In this document: one piece after another, positions 27,369 through 36,563 of the stretch
Layout of the letters: each line of letters starts with the position of its first letter
How positions within the stretch are numbered: the first letter of the stretch is position 1
Source of the DNA: CAWGAJ01 sp963820545
GTDB taxonomy: Bacteria > Planctomycetota > Planctomycetia > Pirellulales > Thermoguttaceae
Assembly (NCBI GenBank): GCA_963820545.1
Contig: CAWGAJ010000004.1
Span: 1 to 64,000, forward strand
Reading direction: 5' to 3'
DNA: 64,000 nucleotides
Position numbers and translations under genes: made by a program
The notes under the pieces: generated by a model
What the model was told of the DNA's origin: nothing
What the model saw: only the letters and a program-made list of their open reading frames with translations
Databases searched by the model: none

Positions 27369-29573
27369 ATGGCCACTTCTAAAGTGGCAAATCGGTATCC
27401 CCGTCCAGGCGAGCGGATTGCCCCGTTAACGTTGCGCGACTATCTCACGGGGCCGCTGCCAAAACGATTGCGCAATCTCCTCGGCGGGATGGAATTGAGG
27501 CTTTGTGATCTGGACGAAAGCGTTTGGCAACGATTTCCCGCGGAGACGATCGGTCAATTGGCCGAAGCGGTAGTGGAGTATATATCTACTGGTCGGGTGT
27601 TTAAGGCTTTGCAAGGACGCCGTTTTCCGCGTCTTTCGCCCGCTCTTCGCTGGGACGAATTGCCTTTGGAGAATCGTACGCGGCGTTGTCTGGCGCGTGA
27701 AGGATTCGATCTGAAACCGAGCCGGCTGGGAGACTATACGCTGGGAGAGATTCTTTCCATCCGTTCCTTTGGACCAAGATGTTTATTAGATTTACTTACG
27801 GCCGTGGAGGCCGTGCAGAAAATATCGGACGACAGGAAACCCGGGGATCCGGCGCAGGCGAAATTATCCGTCGAGTTAACGGCCGAAGCGGAAAAGTTAC
27901 TTGCCTTGAAGGAATCGCGTTTGCTTCGCCGCGACGATCCCCGCTGCGGCCCCTTAATGCAAACGATTGACGGTGAAGCCCGCACAGTCTTCGAACTCGC
28001 CGAGCGGCTACGCACGCGCAGACGCGATCCAACCGATAGGGCTTATGTTTTGGATAAACTTCGTCAGTTGCGCCTGGGTCTGGAGCGGATGGCGGATTTG
28101 TCGCTGGAAGACGAGTTAATCCAGCTTTTTGCCACTGCCCGCTCCGCGCGAAATCGAGAAATCCTGATCGGCTATTACGGCTGGGTGGACGGGCAAACGC
28201 ACACCCTCACCGAAATCGGCGATCGCTTTGGCATCACCCGGGAGCGAGTCCGCCAAATTTGTGCCAAGTTGACCAAAAAGCGGCGCGATACGGGAACAAT
28301 TCTGGCGCCAGTCATGGACGGAGTCTTGGCTTTGATCGAAAAATGTCTGCCTGTTGCGGCCCATAAAATCGAGACGGAGCTGATCGAAAGAGGTTTCACG
28401 GCCGTGGGCATGTCGCTGGAGGCCGTGGCCGCCGGGGCAAAATTGCTCAATCGGCCGCCGCACTTCAAGGTTATCAAGGTAAACGAAGGAAAGGCCTTCG
28501 TTGCGCGGAGGGCGAAAACAAAAATAAAACCGCCCGTCATTGCCGCGGAACACGGCACAAAGCGCCAGGGAAAAGGCTATCTGGCGGTTCGCTCCGATCA
28601 GGCCCAAGCCGTGACGTTCACTACCGATCAGGCGAAGAAAGAAATTTATTTTCACGGACTGTCGCGGGCTGTGCGCATGGAACGGATGGTTGCCCGGCGC
28701 TATCCCGGCCCAGCCGATACGCAATTGGTCCGCCAGACGCTCATGCTGATCGACGGCTTCCAGTGGCTTGATGAACACTCCGGTTGGTTCACGATCCAAG
28801 GGATCGCCAAGCACGGTTTGCCAAAATCGATCGATAAGGTGCTGGCCGTGGCCGGCGAGGTTACGGTGTCGGAGTTGCGCATGGCTTTAGCCCGGAATCG
28901 ACGGTTGTGGCGCGAACCCCCGCCGGAAAAAGTGCTCTTGAAATATTGTAGCTTGATGCCCGACGTGCGTATCGACGGCAAACACATCCGTTCCGTGCCG
29001 CCGCGCAATTGGAGAAAAGTGCTTACCGGCGTGGAGGCAAAGCTGGTGGGCGTGCTCAAAAAGCACGGCCCGTTGATGGAGCGGGGCTCAATGGAAGAAT
29101 TATGCGTGGGCGCCGGGATGAATCGCTTCAGTTTTCATGCCTTTGTATCCTGGTCGCCGGTGATCGCGCAATTCGCTCCCAGCGTCTATGGACTGCTTGG
29201 CGCCCGGGTTACTCAAGAACAGGTCGAGCACCTGACGGCCGTGCGTCGGGCCAACCGCGGCTCGCAGCGGGTGTTAAGCGACCACGGCGTCACCGAGGAC
29301 GGCAATGTCTGGCTGAAATATCGACTTTCCAAGGCCGCCAGCACCTATGCGGTGATCACCATCCCGGCGGGGCTCAAGAAAATCGTCCGCGGCCGATTCC
29401 AGCTCCTTGCCCCGGACGGCCGGGTGATCGGCACACTGGCCACCAAAGACGGCCGGGCCTGGGGACTGGGCGCCTATCTACGCGAATGCGGAGCAATATT
29501 CGGCGATCAGGTTACACTGACCATCGATCTGGCCCATCGCACCGCCACGGTAATCTGGGAGAGGGAAAAGTAG
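27369..29573 (+). CDS. Large DNA-binding protein with RNA polymerase alpha-CTD-like and sigma-region-4-like domains
   Basis: This protein of 734 residues has at about 96-145 a helix-hairpin-helix of the alpha-CTD type (TLGEILSIRSFGPRCLLDLL). At about 250-310 it has a sigma-70 region 4 helix-turn-helix (LTEIGDRFGITRERVRQIC) preceded by the REILIGYYGW linker. The remaining 400 residues contain further wHTH-like stretches (WFTIQGIAKHGLPKSIDKVL) and a C-terminal domain with KIVRGRFQLLAPDGRVIGTL. No sigma region 2, so it is not a complete sigma factor. It could be a transcription regulator that touches RNA polymerase or a standalone sensor. The ATG at 27369 follows an AAAGGG element. A GTG at 27258 is possible but less likely. 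Confidence 0.75.
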   Translation: MATSKVANRYPRPGERIAPLTLRDYLTGPLPKRLRNLLGGMELRLCDLDESVWQRFPAETIGQLAEAVVEYISTGRVFKALQGRRFPRLSPALRWDELPLENRTRRCLAREGFDLKPSRLGDYTLGEILSIRSFGPRCLLDLLTAVEAVQKISDDRKPGDPAQAKLSVELTAEAEKLLALKESRLLRRDDPRCGPLMQTIDGEARTVFELAERLRTRRRDPTDRAYVLDKLRQLRLGLERMADLSLEDELIQLFATARSARNREILIGYYGWVDGQTHTLTEIGDRFGITRERVRQICAKLTKKRRDTGTILAPVMDGVLALIEKCLPVAAHKIETELIERGFTAVGMSLEAVAAGAKLLNRPPHFKVIKVNEGKAFVARRAKTKIKPPVIAAEHGTKRQGKGYLAVRSDQAQAVTFTTDQAKKEIYFHGLSRAVRMERMVARRYPGPADTQLVRQTLMLIDGFQWLDEHSGWFTIQGIAKHGLPKSIDKVLAVAGEVTVSELRMALARNRRLWREPPPEKVLLKYCSLMPDVRIDGKHIRSVPPRNWRKVLTGVEAKLVGVLKKHGPLMERGSMEELCVGAGMNRFSFHAFVSWSPVIAQFAPSVYGLLGARVTQEQVEHLTAVRRANRGSQRVLSDHGVTEDGNVWLKYRLSKAASTYAVITIPAGLKKIVRGRFQLLAPDGRVIGTLATKDGRAWGLGAYLRECGAIFGDQVTLTIDLAHRTATVIWEREK

Positions 29574-29816
29574 ATGCTATATAGTAGGCGGTAGGTAATA
29601 GATAGTGGACTGTGGGCAGTAGATAGAGGTAGGGTGCGTGCTTGCACGCATGCGATATCTTTCCGCAACAAAATCTAGACAGTGGACGGTAACAAGGATT
29701 CAAGTTTCAGAATTCGGGAATCGGGGTGAAAGTAGTGAGTAATCAGTTTTCAGTTCCGCGTTCTGCCTTCTTCGTTCTGCCTTCATCCCTCATCCTTCAT
29801 CCCTAATATCTAACCC
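29574..29816. other. Spacer with hairpin and pyrimidine-rich tract before the kinase gene
   Basis: TGCGTG and CACGCA (29635-29650) form a six-base stem with a CTTG loop. The bases before the ATG at 29817 are a run of CATCCCT-type words ending in CCC. No gene is seen. Confidence 0.5.
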
Positions 29817-31118
29817 ATGAAACTTCCGCCTGAAGGCGCTCGATGGTTGGTTTCGCTCCGCTGGCTGGCCTGCGCAGCCGTGATTGGCGTGACTTGGCTG
29901 ACCTCGTCTATCTGGCCGCTGATAGCCAATCCGCTCCCGCTTTATCTGATCGCCTGCGCAATGGCGGCTTATAACTTGCTGTTTATGCTGAGCCAGCGCG
30001 ACGCGGCCTCGGGCGAAGGCAACGTGGAGCGAAACATTTTTTGGCAAATCGCCTTTGACCTGACCGCCCTGGGCTTGCTGCTCTACTTTGCCGATCTGCC
30101 GCGAAATCCCTTCCTCTTCTTCTTTGTCTTCCACATGATTATCGCGGGCATGTATCTCCGCGGCGGGGCGCCATACTTTTTCGCCGCTTATTCCACCGGC
30201 CTGGTGGGCATTGTAATGCTTTTGGAGTACCTGGGCTCGATCCACCGCTTTGCCCTGAATTTCCCCTCGGATACAAACGGTGCGCCTCCTTTGGATGGCT
30301 TGTATTTGTGGGGCGTATTCGTGGCCTTCGCCAGCGCATTATGGATCGCCGTCTACTTTACCACCTCGATCCGCCGCTATGTGGATCGGGCGCACGCCGA
30401 AATCCGCCAGAAGGAAAAAATGCTGGGCATCGGACAATTGGTGGCCGGCATCGCCCATCAAATCGCCAATCCGTTGGACGGCGTGCAAAACTGCCTGCGC
30501 CTGATCGGCGAACGGGTGAAAAACGATCCCCATCTGACCGAATACGTGCAAATGATGACCGAGGCCCTGGAGCGGATCGAGCGCACGGCCAAACGCGTAC
30601 AGGCCTTTGCCCGGCCCCGCGGCGTTACTTTGCAGAGCACCGACGTGAACCAGGCCGTGGAAGCCACGCTCGATGTGCTCGGCACCAGCCACGGCAAAAA
30701 CATCAAGATCCGCGCCGATCTGGGCGAAGTGCCCTTGGTGCAAGGCGATCCTTATACCTTGCAAGAAGTGCTTTTTAACCTCTCCACCAACGCGCTCAAC
30801 GCCATGCCCCGCGGCGGCACGCTCACTTTACGCACTTACGCCCTGGGCCATAAAGACGAAGATCAGATGGGTTCCGTGGCCATCGACGTCAGCGACACCG
30901 GCGTGGGCATTCCGCGGGTCAATCTGGAAAAAATCTTCGAGCCCTTTTTCACCACCCGCGCCGACTCCGGCGGCACCGGCCTGGGCCTGAGCCTCTGCCG
31001 CATGTTGATCTCCGAGATGGGCGGCCGTATCGAAGTCCGCAGCGCCCTGGGACAAGGTACCACCTTCACCGTAATCCTCAATCACGCCGATAAAAAGAAT
31101 GTTAAGAGGCAGGAGTAA
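29817..31118 (+). CDS. Membrane-bound sensor histidine kinase
   Basis: This protein of 433 residues has about six membrane helices in the first 190 residues, then a HisKA domain with GIAHQIANPLDGV (phospho-His) and an HATPase domain with N-box NLSTNALNAMPRGG, G1 DTGVGIP and G2 GGTGLGLSL. No periplasmic sensor domain is evident, so it may sense the membrane or an internal signal. It is followed by an NtrC-family regulator, with which it should form a pair. The start has AACCC directly before the ATG and no Shine-Dalgarno site. Confidence 0.88.
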   Translation: MKLPPEGARWLVSLRWLACAAVIGVTWLTSSIWPLIANPLPLYLIACAMAAYNLLFMLSQRDAASGEGNVERNIFWQIAFDLTALGLLLYFADLPRNPFLFFFVFHMIIAGMYLRGGAPYFFAAYSTGLVGIVMLLEYLGSIHRFALNFPSDTNGAPPLDGLYLWGVFVAFASALWIAVYFTTSIRRYVDRAHAEIRQKEKMLGIGQLVAGIAHQIANPLDGVQNCLRLIGERVKNDPHLTEYVQMMTEALERIERTAKRVQAFARPRGVTLQSTDVNQAVEATLDVLGTSHGKNIKIRADLGEVPLVQGDPYTLQEVLFNLSTNALNAMPRGGTLTLRTYALGHKDEDQMGSVAIDVSDTGVGIPRVNLEKIFEPFFTTRADSGGTGLGLSLCRMLISEMGGRIEVRSALGQGTTFTVILNHADKKNVKRQE

Positions 31119-31241
31119 TAAATTACAATTTGCCCATTGCTGAAAGAGTATCACATGGCGACGAAGGTATAGTCGAGACAGATAAAGGAGATTATACAAT
31201 TGAAGAGTTCCAGGGCAGCCCTTTTGCTGATTTATATTGCA

Positions 31242-31267
31242 GCAATTTGCAATTTGCAATTTGCAAT
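31242..31267. repeat. Tandem heptamer repeat GCAATTT
   Basis: GCAATTT is repeated 3.7 times between the kinase and regulator genes. The rest of the 187-base spacer has no gene. Confidence 0.9.
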
Positions 31268-31305
31268 AATCCCCCTTTAATATTCATTATCTAAAATCCT
31301 CTCCC

Positions 31306-32638
31306 ATGAAAATCCTTGTCGTCGACGACGAAAAAATCAAACGCGTCACCTTGGCCGACGATCTGGCCACGCAGGGGCATGATGTGGCCGTGGCCGCCGA
31401 CGGCGAGGAAGCCTGGAAAAAATTTCCCGGCGCGATTTGATGTGGTGGTCACCGACCTGAAGATGCCCAAGCTCGACGGCCTGGAGCTCCTCAAACGCAT
31501 CAAGCAGGGCCCCCTGGCCCACGTGGAAGTAATCATGATGACCGCCTACGGCAGTATTCCCGTGGCGGTCGAGGCGATAAAACTCGGCGCCTTCGATTTC
31601 GTGACCAAACCCTTCCGCAACGAAGAGATCTTCCCGCTTTTAGCCCGCATCGAGCGCGAGAAGAAAGCCGCTGCCGGGGCCGCGCAGCCCGGACCGCGTT
31701 TGCCCACTGCGGAAGTCGAGCAGTCCATTGTCGGCCGTTCGCCGACCATGGATCGCGTGAAACGTATGGTGGAAATCTCCGCCAAAACCGACGCCAATGT
31801 GCTCCTCTGCGGCGAGACGGGCGTGGGCAAGGATCTTATCGCCGCGGTAATCCATCGCAATTCGCGCCGCCGGGAATTTCCCTTTGTCAAAGTGGCCTGC
31901 ACGCTCTTCCCCCCGCAACTCATCGAAAGCGAACTCTACGGCCACGAAAAAGGCTCCTTCACCGGCGCCGACCAGCAGCGCAAAGGACGCTTCGACCTGG
32001 CCGAAGGCGGCACGCTCTACCTCGACGACGTCGACGACATCCCCCTGGAACATCAATCCAAACTCCTGCGCGCCATCGAGGAAAAGGTGTTCGAGCGCGT
32101 CGGCGGCGCTACCTCGATCAAGGCCGACGTGCGCATCATCGCTTCCACCAAACGCAACCTTTTGGAAAAAATTGCCGAGGGCACCTTCCGCGAAGATCTT
32201 TATTATCGCCTGGATGTTTTGCGAATCACCATCCCGCCCCTCAGAGAGCACCCCGAAGATGTGCCCCTGTTGATCGAGGACCTCTTGCAGCGCATTGCCG
32301 GCGACCGGCCGTACCGCATCGATCCCGAGGCCGTGGCCATGCTTTCTAGGCACGATTGGCCGGGCAATGTGCGCGAACTCCATCATACCTTGGAACGGGC
32401 GTATTTAATCGGCGCCGGCCATATTAGCAGTGAAGTATTAATTACTGAACTGGGCGGATCAGACTCCGGCCAGCGTCTGCCCGCGGGCGGGTTCCAAGCC
32501 GCCATCGATCACGCCGAAAAGCAGCTCTTGCAAGAGGCCCTGCGCAACTGCGGCGGCAACAAAACCGCCGCCGCCGCCGCACTAGGCATGAAACCCTCCA
32601 CCTTCCGCGATAAACTGGCTAAACATGGACTGGGCTAA
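31306..32638 (+). CDS. NtrC-family sigma-54-dependent response regulator (frameshifted)
   Basis: The receiver domain starts MKILVVDDEKIKR and has the phospho-acceptor in VVTDLKMPKLDG. The frame shifts by one base at about 31425-31432 (KKFP to ARFDVV). The AAA+ domain has Walker A GETGVGKD, the sigma-54 contact loop GSFTGAD (usually GAFTGA) and Walker B LYLDDVDD, where the more common DE is DD. The C-terminal FIS-type HTH is CGGNKTAAAAALGMKPSTFR. It should turn on sigma-54 promoters when phosphorylated by the upstream kinase. The start at 31306 follows CTCCC and no clear Shine-Dalgarno site. Confidence 0.87.
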
Positions 32639-32656
32639 ATCCTTATACATTTTTCT

Positions 32657-34151
32657 CTAGCCCAGGCGTTTTACGCCTGGGACGCGGATAACGATATGCC
32701 AATCTTTTTTATTTATCCGCGGCGGGCGGAACCAGCCAGAGCTGTCGCAACACGATTCCGCGCCGTCCCAGCAATAGGTGCAGAGCTTGCCTTTAGGCAG
32801 GCCGATCGCCGCGACCAGATCGCAGAGTTTTTGATACTTCAGCGACGTCAGCCCAAGGTGCTGGCGAATCCGTTCGACCATGGCCGCGTGGCGCGGAGCA
32901 GGGATCGGCGTAGTCGTCCAGATGTTTGTCGTCGTCGCCTTCAAGTTCTTTTATCGCCTTGCGCGCCGCCAGGTCCAGTTCCGACTTGGAGCGGGAGAAG
33001 TTCAGAAACTTGCATCCGTGGACCAACGGCGGGCAGGCCGGGCGCATGTGTACTTCCCGGGCGCCGTAGTCGAACAAGCGGCGGATGGTGTCTTTAAGTT
33101 GTGTGCCCCGCACAATTGAATCTTCGCAGAACAGCACCCGTTTGCCTTGGATCAGCTCGCGAATGGGGATGAGTTTCATGCGCGCCACCAGATCGCGAAT
33201 CCGTTGATCCTGGGGCATGAAACTTCGCGGCCAGGTAGGCGTGTACTTTACGAACGGCCGCCCGTAAGGGATGCCCGATGCGTTAGCGTAGCCAATGGCG
33301 TGGCCCGTGCCAGAGTCGGGTATGCCCGCCACGAGATCGATCTCAAGATCGTCTCCTTGCGCCAGCGCCGCCCCGCAACGGTAACGGACCAGCTCCACGT
33401 TTATGCCTTCGTAACACGACGCCGGATAACCGTAATAAACCCAGAGAAATGCGCAAATCTGCATTTCTTCGCCGGGAGATTTGAGCGTCTCCACGCCCTC
33501 GGGCGTGATCCGCACAATTTCTCCCGGTCTCAAATAGTGATTAACCTCATAGTCAAGGTTCGGCAGGGCGCAGCTTTCCAGTGAGACGGCATAGGCTCCC
33601 GGCTTGGATCCGATGATCACCGGCGTGCGGCCCAGCCGGTCCCGCGCGGCATAGATCGCGCCCGCGCTGAGCAGCAGCAAAGAGCAAGATCCCTTAATCA
33701 CCTTTTGGGCGTACTGGATGCCTTCGGCGAAGCTGTTTTCCCGGTTAATCAAGGCAGCCGCCAGTTCCGTGGGATTTATGCCGCCGCCGCCCATTTCGGA
33801 GAAGTGGGTGGTTCGCCCCCGAAATGCCTCCTCGGCCAGTTCGTCGAGGTTGAGGATGCGACCCACGGTCACCAGGGCATAGGTCCCAAGATGGGAACTG
33901 ATGATTAGCGGCTGATCCTCATAGTCGCTGATGATGCCGATGCCCAGCGCTCCCTGCATGTTTTTCAGATCATCTTCGAATTTGCTGCGGAATTGGCTGT
34001 TGGTGATGTCATGGATGTTTCGCAGGATGCTGTTTTCTCTCTGCGTCGCCATTCCGCCCCGCATGGTCCCCAGATGACTGTGGTAATCGGTGCCATAGAA
34101 CAAGTCGGCCACGCAATCGGTTTTCGAGGCTACGCCGAAGAATCCGCCCAT
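32657..34151 (-). CDS. purF: Amidophosphoribosyltransferase-like protein lacking the usual Cys nucleophile (frameshifted)
   Basis: The chosen start puts MGGFFGVASKTDCVADLFYG at the N-terminus, where normal PurF begins with the catalytic Cys (CGxxG). Here Gly takes that place. LFYGTDYHSHLGTMRGGMA is also conserved with a PurF-like subfamily I recall from Bacteroidetes. The PRPP loop VLFCEDSIVRGTQL is intact. The frame shifts at about 32885-32900, and the true C-terminus reads HLGLTSLKYQKLCDLVAAIG then LPKGKLCTYCWDG. It may use ammonia, take it from a partner, or have another role. The hairpin at 32661-32681 lies at its 3' end. Confidence 0.8.
32661..32681. terminator. Perfect hairpin between the convergent regulator and purF-like genes
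   Basis: CCCAGGCG and CGCCTGGG pair perfectly around TTTTA. It lies 23 bases past the stop of the response regulator, in the last codons of the purF-like gene. It belongs to a group of similar GC-rich palindromes in this window. Confidence 0.55.
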
Positions 34152-34331
34152 GGGATTGCTGCTCCTGTTTTTTCCCACTAACTCCTGGATAGGCTTTCAA
34201 GTCCTCACACGCTCCATTATTGTGCCGGAAGCTAAATCCACGGTCAACAGACCCAAGAGCTCTTCGGTGTAGAAAAATTTTTCCCAAACTCATGGAGATT
34301 CAGCGGGACCGTCCATCAGGCGGGTCACTTA

Positions 34332-35519
34332 TCATTCCCACATCGAATGTGCCAGTCCCACGGCGGGAGGGACGAAGATCATCAGTGGCGCCCAGGCGGC
34401 AAGGGCGGGATTAATGAGGGCACTGGTTCCCAGATATTGCAAGCCGTAGACGGTCAAAATAAAGACGGTTGTTACGCCCATGCACAACCCAATCGCCAGA
34501 AAAACGTTACGGCTCTCGCGGCGCACCAACAAAGGCAAGCCTAAAAACAACAGTGTGAGGTCCAAAAAGGGCTGCACAAAACGGGCATGAACCGCCACGC
34601 GCACGTTGGCTTCATAACCCAGGCTGGAATTTCTCAGCCCGGAAATCAACTGCGCGGTCGAGGAGAACTGCCAGAAACCTATCCCGCCGGTCAATTGCTC
34701 GAAGTCCAAATCGCTGGCGATAAAACACTGGTCGGATTTGAGCCAGTCGGGCGCATCATGGGGAGTAATCAACACTGGTCGGCCGGCCCAGAGCAGCGAG
34801 GGCCGCGTATCGAGATGTTTCGGTTCGCGCACTTTATCGAACAAATATCCCCCGGGCCGCTTGCCTTGCGCCGGCAGATAATAGGCGTTCTCGGCTTGCA
34901 CTTGCTTCCCGTATTGCATCAGTGCCAGGGGCATCAGGAAGTCGGGCTGCTCAATCCGCTTGTTCTCGGCATAGGTTAATTTGCCGCGGATGATCACGTC
35001 GGTTTGGTTGTCGTATCGCAGCCCCAGCGATTGCCCCTGATCGCCAATCAAATCTTGCGGAGGGCGGGCCAATTCGTCACGGAAACGCGGAATGAGCAGT
35101 TCGCGGTTCACGGCGGCCAAGAGACTGATGACCACGGCCACCAAGACCAAAGGCAAAATCACTCGTATCCGCGATATGCCCGCCGACATCAATGCGGTTA
35201 GCTCGTTGTGGCGCTGAATCCAGGAGACCGTGAACATCGCCGAAATCAGCGTCAGCAACCCGTTGGTTTGGTTAAAAAAAGCGCATGTCTGGTAGCCGTA
35301 ACGCCGTCCGATGAGTTTCAGCACGCCTCCGGCTTTCTCCCCGCAGCGCATGAATTCATCGATGTTGGTGGTGCACTCGAAGACGACCAACAGACCCATG
35401 AGACTCAAAAAACAAATAAAAAAAGTCTCTAAAAACTGGCGGAGCAGATAGCGGTCGATGATCCCCATCACGCCGACCGGTGAATTGTCCCGACCAAGGA
35501 TCCGCTTTAGTATCTGCAT
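34332..35519 (-). CDS. LptF/LptG (YjgP/YjgQ) family permease
   Basis: This protein of 395 residues has three N-terminal and three C-terminal membrane helices around a periplasmic beta-jellyroll-like domain of about 200 residues. RYLLRQFLETFFICFLSLMG and the cytoplasmic LTALMSAGISRIRVILPLVL are family motifs. The family moves lipopolysaccharide out of the inner membrane with LptBC. No partner is next to it, so it may be the sole family member or one of a split pair. It is divergent from comF, 235 bases away. Confidence 0.85.
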   Translation of the reverse strand: MQILKRILGRDNSPVGVMGIIDRYLLRQFLETFFICFLSLMGLLVVFECTTNIDEFMRCGEKAGGVLKLIGRRYGYQTCAFFNQTNGLLTLISAMFTVSWIQRHNELTALMSAGISRIRVILPLVLVAVVISLLAAVNRELLIPRFRDELARPPQDLIGDQGQSLGLRYDNQTDVIIRGKLTYAENKRIEQPDFLMPLALMQYGKQVQAENAYYLPAQGKRPGGYLFDKVREPKHLDTRPSLLWAGRPVLITPHDAPDWLKSDQCFIASDLDFEQLTGGIGFWQFSSTAQLISGLRNSSLGYEANVRVAVHARFVQPFLDLTLLFLGLPLLVRRESRNVFLAIGLCMGVTTVFILTVYGLQYLGTSALINPALAAWAPLMIFVPPAVGLAHSMWE

Positions 35520-35754
35520 AATTGGTGCTGATTAAAAAAGAAGAGTGCATAGAAATAACATAAAACGACTTGGAGGTATAGATCAATCAAACTCCCCCTA
35601 GTGGTTGGGGTGCGGGCAAAAGCTGTTTTAAGGCTGCAATAGCAGTTTTTTTGATCTTCGCCGCCGCCTTTCAAATTTGCCGGGAGCAATTAAAATTTGC
35701 GGATATCATAAATGATCCATTTTTAAATAACTCCGTCGTCTTAGGTTTAATGCC

Positions 35755-36528
35755 ATGGCTCGATTTGCAAGTCGCTTTGGTTCTTCTTTGGCAAACTTCG
35801 CCTCCAGCGGATTGAATCTGTTATTTCCTCTCCGCTGCGCCTGCTGCCAGACGGATCTCGCGGAGCAAGAAGACCACGTGCCTCTTTGTCCGCTGTGTTA
35901 CCGCCGCATCGTGCCTGAAAAGTGGATTTGCTGCCGGCATTGCGGCGGAGCTATTGCCGAGGAAAGCCAACTTGCGGAGGGTTGTTTCAGGTGCAAAAAT
36001 CCGCCGCTGTTGTTCGACACGGTTGTGACCATCGGCGAGTACGATAGTATTCTTCGCGAGATAATTTTACAGATGAAACAATCCCGGCGCAAACACCTGG
36101 CAATAACCATGGGCCGGCTGCTGGCCCAAATACGTTTTCGCGAATTGGCCGAACTCAGTGCGGAGATGATCGTTCCCATCCCCATGTATTGGCGCCGACG
36201 TTTGCGACGCGGCATGAACAGTCCGGAACAGTTTGCGCGTAGTATAGGACAAAAACTAGCGATTCCAGTAGAAAATCGTTTATTGGTTCGTTGTCGAAAC
36301 ACATTACCCCAATCGGGATTGCCGCGCAAGCAACGATTTCACAACGTGCGCGGGGCTTTTCGCCTCCGTTCCCATCGCCCATTACAGGACGCCCGGGTGC
36401 TGCTGGTCGATGACGTGCTGACCACCGGCGCTACTTGCAGCGAGGTTGCCGGCCTGCTGAAAAAAGCAGGCGCCTCGATGGTCGCCGTGGCAGTGATTGC
36501 CCGGGCCCAGGGCAGTGAAAAAAACTAG
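35755..36528 (+). CDS. comF: ComF-family phosphoribosyltransferase
   Basis: This protein of 257 residues has an N-terminal zinc-finger-like set of cysteines (CACCQTDL, CPLCYR, CCRHCGG, CFRC) and a PRTase domain with VLLVDDVLTTGATCSE. ComF proteins are linked to DNA uptake and to nucleotide or repair metabolism. The ATG at 35755 comes directly after AATGCC. The gene stands alone between divergent lptF-like and convergent secreted-protein genes. Confidence 0.88.
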   Translation: MARFASRFGSSLANFASSGLNLLFPLRCACCQTDLAEQEDHVPLCPLCYRRIVPEKWICCRHCGGAIAEESQLAEGCFRCKNPPLLFDTVVTIGEYDSILREIILQMKQSRRKHLAITMGRLLAQIRFRELAELSAEMIVPIPMYWRRRLRRGMNSPEQFARSIGQKLAIPVENRLLVRCRNTLPQSGLPRKQRFHNVRGAFRLRSHRPLQDARVLLVDDVLTTGATCSEVAGLLKKAGASMVAVAVIARAQGSEKN

Positions 36529-36563
36529 CACCCATGCGCCAGTTGTCTTGCTAATTGTGATCG

